A DNA stretch of 64,000 nt, taken from Limanda limanda. Taxonomy: Eukaryota > Chordata > Actinopteri > Pleuronectiformes > Pleuronectidae. The stretch spans positions 248,001-312,000 of the forward strand of contig NW_026870578.1 of NCBI RefSeq assembly GCF_963576545.1, given 5' to 3'. Below, piece after piece: positions 60,571-64,000 of the stretch (position 1 is its first letter; every line of letters begins with the position of its first letter). Under the pieces are notes generated by a model that saw only the letters and a program-made list of their open reading frames with translations, was not told the DNA's origin and did no database searches. Both the position numbers and the translations under genes were made by a program.

Positions 60571-61999
60571 TGGAAAAGGGGAGATAAGCCTTTTTTGGAA
60601 GCATTGATTAAGATTTCTGACTTTTTCATCACATGTCAGCCCAAGTGTCAGAAAAGCGCTGGAAACAGGGAGATAAGCCTTTTTTGGAAGAAATGGTCAA
60701 ATTCTTGATTTTTCATCACACATCATCCCAAATGTCACTAAACAGCTGGTAACGGGGAGATAAGCCGTTTTTGGAAGCAATGGTTAACATTTTGACTTTT
60801 TCATCACATATCAGCTCCAGTGTCAGAAAAGCGCTGGAAACAGGGAGATAAGCCTTTTTTGGAAGAAATGGTCAAATTCTTGAATTTTTCATCACACATC
60901 ATCCCAAATGTCACTAAACAGCTGGAAACGGGGAGATAAGCCTTTTTTGGAAGCATTGATTAAGATTTCTGACTTTTTCATCACATGTCAGCCCAAGTGT
61001 CAGAAAAGCGCTGGAAACAGGGAGATAAGCCTTTTTTGGAAGAAATGGTTAAATTCTTGAATTTTTCATCACACATCATCCCAAATGTCACTAAACAGCT
61101 GGAAACGGGGAGATAAGCCGTTTTTGGAAGCAATGGTTAACATTTTGACTTTTTCATCACATATCAGCTCCAGTGTCAGAAAAGCGCTGGAAACAGGGAG
61201 ATATGCCTTTTTTTGGAAGAAATGGTTAAATTCTTGAATTTTTCATCACACATCATCCCAAATGTCACTAAACAGCTGGAAACGGGGAGATAAGCGTTTT
61301 TTGGAAGCATTGATTAAGATTTCTGACTTTTCATCACATGTCAGCCCAAGTGTCAGAAAAGCGCTGGAAACAGGGAGATAAGCCTTTTTTGGAAGAAATG
61401 GTCAAATTCTTGAATTTTTCATCACACATCATCCCAAATGTCACTAAACAGCTGGAAACGGGGAGATAAGCGTTTTTTGGAAGCATTGATTAAGATTTCT
61501 GACTTTTCATCACATGTCAGCCCAAGTGTCAGAAAAGCGCTGGAAACAGGGAGATAAGCCTTTTTTGGAAGAAATGGTCAAATTCTTGAATTTTTCATCA
61601 CACATCATCCCAAATGTCACTAAACAGCTGGAAACGGGGAGATAAGCCGTTTTTGGAAGCAATGGTTAACATTTTGACTTTTTCATCACATATCAGCTCC
61701 AGTGTCAGAAAAGCGCTGGAAACAGGGAGATATGCCTTTTTTTGGAAGAAATGGTTAAATTCTTGAATTTTTCATCACACATCATCCCAAATGTCACTAA
61801 ACAGCTGGAAACGGGGAGATAAGCCTTTTTGGAAGCATTGATTAAGATTTCTGACTTTTTCATCACATGTCAGCCCAAGTGTCAGAAAAGCGCTGGAAAC
61901 AGGGAGATAAGCCTTTTTTGGAAGAAATGGTCAAATTCTTGAATTGTTCATCACACATCATCCCAAATGTCACTAAACAGCTGGAAACGGGGAGATAAG

Positions 62000-62087
62000 C
62001 CGTTTTTGGAAGCAATGGTTAAATTCTTGAATTTTTCATCACACATCATCCCAAATGTCACTAAACAGCTGGAAACGGGGAGATGAG
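62000..62087 (+). repeat. Hybrid X/Y monomer (88-bp phase slip) in satellite 2
   Basis: Begins as X (CCGTTTTTGGAAGCAATGGTT) and continues as Y (AAATTCTTGAATTTTTC). One monomer is missing: the GCTGGAAACGG markers at 61980 and 62068 are 88 bp apart instead of 177. The switch lies in the AATGGTTAA shared by X and Y', so recombination between adjacent monomers is the likely cause. Confidence 0.92.
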
Positions 62088-64000
62088 CCTTTTTTGGAAG
62101 CATTGATTAAGATTTCTGACTTTTCATCACATGTCAGCCCAAGTGTCAGAAAAGCGCTGGAAACAGGGAGATAAGCCTTTTTTGGAAGAAATGGTCAAAT
62201 TCTTGAATTTTTCATCACACATCATCCCAAATGTCACTACACAGCTGGAAACGGGGAGATAAGCCGTTTTTGGAAGCAATGGTTAAGATTTCTGACTTTT
62301 TCATCACATGTCAGCCCAAGTGTCAGAAAAGCGCTGGAAACAGGGAGATAAGCCTATTTTGGAAGAAATGGTCAAATTCTTGAATTTTTCATCACACATC
62401 ATCCCAAATGTCACTAAACAGCTGGAAACGGGGAGATAAGCGTTTTTTGGAAGCATTGATTAAGATTTCTGACTTTTCATCACATGTCAGCCCAAGTGTC
62501 AGAAAAGCGCTGGAAACAGGGAGATAAGCCTTTTTTGGAAGAAATGGTCAAATTCTTGAATTTTTCATCACACATCATCCCAAATGTCACTAAACAGCTG
62601 GAAACGGGGAGATAAGCCGTTTTTGGAAGCAATGGTTAAGATTTCTGACTTTTTCATCACATGTCAGCCCAAGTGTCAGAAAAGCGCTGGAAACAGGGAG
62701 ATAAGCCTATTTTGGAAGAAATGGTCAAATTCTTGAATTGTTCATCACACATCATCCCAAATGTCACTAAACAGCTGGAAACGGGGAGATAAGCCGTTTT
62801 TGGAAGCAATGGTTAACATTTTGACTTTTTCATCACATATCAGCTCCAGTGTCAGAAAAGCGCTGGAAACAGGGAGATATGCCTTTTTTGGAAGAAATGG
62901 TTAAATTCTTGAATTTTTCATCACACATCATCCCAAATGTCACTAAACAGCTGGAAACGGGGAGATAAGCCTTTTTGGAAGCATTGATTAAGATTTCTGA
63001 CTCTTTTTCATCACATGTCAGCCCAAGTGTCAGAAAAGCGCTGGAAACAGGGAGAATAGCCTTTTTTGGAAGAAATGGTCAAATTCTTGAATTTTTCATC
63101 ACACATCATCCCAAATGTCACTAAACAGCTGGAAACGGGGAGATAAGCCGTTTTTGGAAGCAATGGTTAAGATTTCTGACTTTTTCATCACATGTCAGCC
63201 CAAGTGTCAGAAAAGCGCTGGAAACAGGGAGATAAGCCTATTTGGAAGAAATGGTCAAATTCTTGAATTTTTCATCACACATCATCCCAAATGTCACTAA
63301 ACAGCTGGAAACGGGGAGATAAGTTTTTTTGGAAGCAATGGTTAACATTTTGACTTTTTCATCACATATCAGCTCCAGTGTCAGAAAAGCGCTGGAAACA
63401 GGGAGATATGCCTTTTTTTGGAAGAAATGGTTAAATTCTTGAATTTTTCATCACACATCATCCCAAATGTCACTAAACAGCTGGAAACGGGGAGATAAGC
63501 CTTTTTTGGAAGCATTGATTAAGATTTCTGACTTTTTCATCACATGTCAGCCCAAGTGTCAGAAAAGCGCTGGAAACAGGGAGATAAGCCTTTTTTGGAA
63601 GAAATGGTCAAATTCTTGAATTTTTCATCACACATCATCCCAAATGTCACTAAACAGCTGGAAACGGGGAGATAAGCCGTTTTTGGAAGCAATGGTTAAC
63701 ATTTTGACTTTTTCATCACATGTCAGCCCAAGTGTCAGAAAAGCGCTGGAAACAGGGAGATAAGCCTTTTTTGGAAGAAATGGTTAAATTCTTGTATTTT
63801 TCATCACACATCATCCCAAATGTCACTAAACAGCTGGAAACGGGGAGATAAGCCGTTTTTGGAAGCAATGGTTAACATTTTGACTTTTTCATCACATATC
63901 AGCTCCAGTGTCAGAAAAGCGCTGGAAACAGGGAGATATGCCTTTTTTTGGAAGAAATGGTTAAATTCTTGAATTTTTCATCACACATCATCCCAAATGT

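Larger units (their letters stand above)
50865..64000 (+). repeat. Satellite 2: ~88-bp monomers in 177-bp dimers and 353-bp tetramers
   Basis: Head-to-tail array in one orientation that continues past the window end. GCTGGAAACGG recurs every 175-178 bp (for example 51021, 51198, 51375, 51552, 51729, 51906). Each dimer contains an X and a Y monomer that are recognisably homologous: both have TTGGAAG, AATGGT, TTTTTCATCACA, TGTCA and CTGGAAAC. X comes mainly in two forms and Y in two forms, and the usual order X-Y-X'-Y' gives 353 bp. T-run length varies between units. About 74 dimers are present. No similarity to satellite 1 and no telomere motif. The short open frames in it are incidental. Family not recognised. 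Confidence 0.96.

Noticed and set aside
51893..63300. Short open frames of 61-69 codons in satellite 2
   Set aside because: Repeat translations with identical content at dimer spacing; T-run length changes break the frame between copies.
1..64000. CRISPR array
   Set aside because: Repeats are regularly spaced, but the intervals between them are also repeats, with no unique spacers, no leader and no cas genes. Unit size is also far too large.
50865..64000. Trypanosoma brucei 177-bp minichromosome repeat
   Set aside because: The period coincides and trypanosomes use TTAGGG telomeres, but the 177 bp here is an X-Y dimer of an ~88-bp monomer and I do not recognise the sequence as that repeat. 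A shared length is not evidence of identity; a direct alignment would settle it.
50865..64000. Alpha satellite or a canonical CENP-B box
   Set aside because: The monomer is ~88 bp rather than ~171 bp, sequence similarity is confined to TGGAAACGGG, and the TTC of the required TTCG half is missing.

Overview
The window is entirely tandem-repeat (satellite) DNA from a eukaryotic chromosome. I find no protein-coding gene, RNA gene, transposon, CRISPR array or bacterial feature. Two unrelated satellites abut at 50864/50865. Every 155-163 bp or ~88 bp step of the window can be assigned to a repeat unit, so no unique sequence remains. The embedded telomere motif is CCCTAA/TTAGGG, the vertebrate-type repeat, which is also found in many other animals, fungi and protists. 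I do not recognise either satellite, so the species stays open.

Satellite 1 (1-50864) can be parsed without gaps into 131 A units (163 bp), 92 full and one truncated B units (155 bp), 92 C units (163 bp, four of them shortened) and one D unit (155 bp). These lengths sum exactly to the array. Units are built from two left modules (L1, L2) and two right modules (R1, R2) joined through an identical 45-bp core: A=L1-R1, B=L1-R2, C=L2-R1, D=L2-R2. R1 (223 copies) carries CCCTAA x3 plus CCC, so its minus strand has exactly four GGG runs, the minimum for one telomeric G-quadruplex. The usual higher-order unit is A-B-C (481 bp), with extra A units inserted and occasional B-C-B-C runs. Larger duplications of 799, 1288, 2095, 2250, 2568 and about 7394 bp are layered on top. 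The last ~3.3 kb before the junction is a diverged B-C dimer zone (318 bp period) almost without A units.

Satellite 2 (50865-64000) is AT-richer. It has an ~88-bp monomer arranged as X-Y dimers (~177 bp) and X-Y-X'-Y' tetramers (~353 bp), with about 74 dimers. Each Y unit ends in a TGGAAACGGG stretch resembling the 3' half of a CENP-B box. One dimer has collapsed to a single hybrid monomer at 62000-62087.

The layout fits a subtelomeric or subterminal heterochromatin block. All telomere-like blocks read CCCTAA on the plus strand, the orientation expected if the chromosome end lies to the left. The long open reading frames in satellite 1 come from the repeats: B+C is 318 bp (divisible by 3) and the consensus has few stops. 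They are not annotated as genes.
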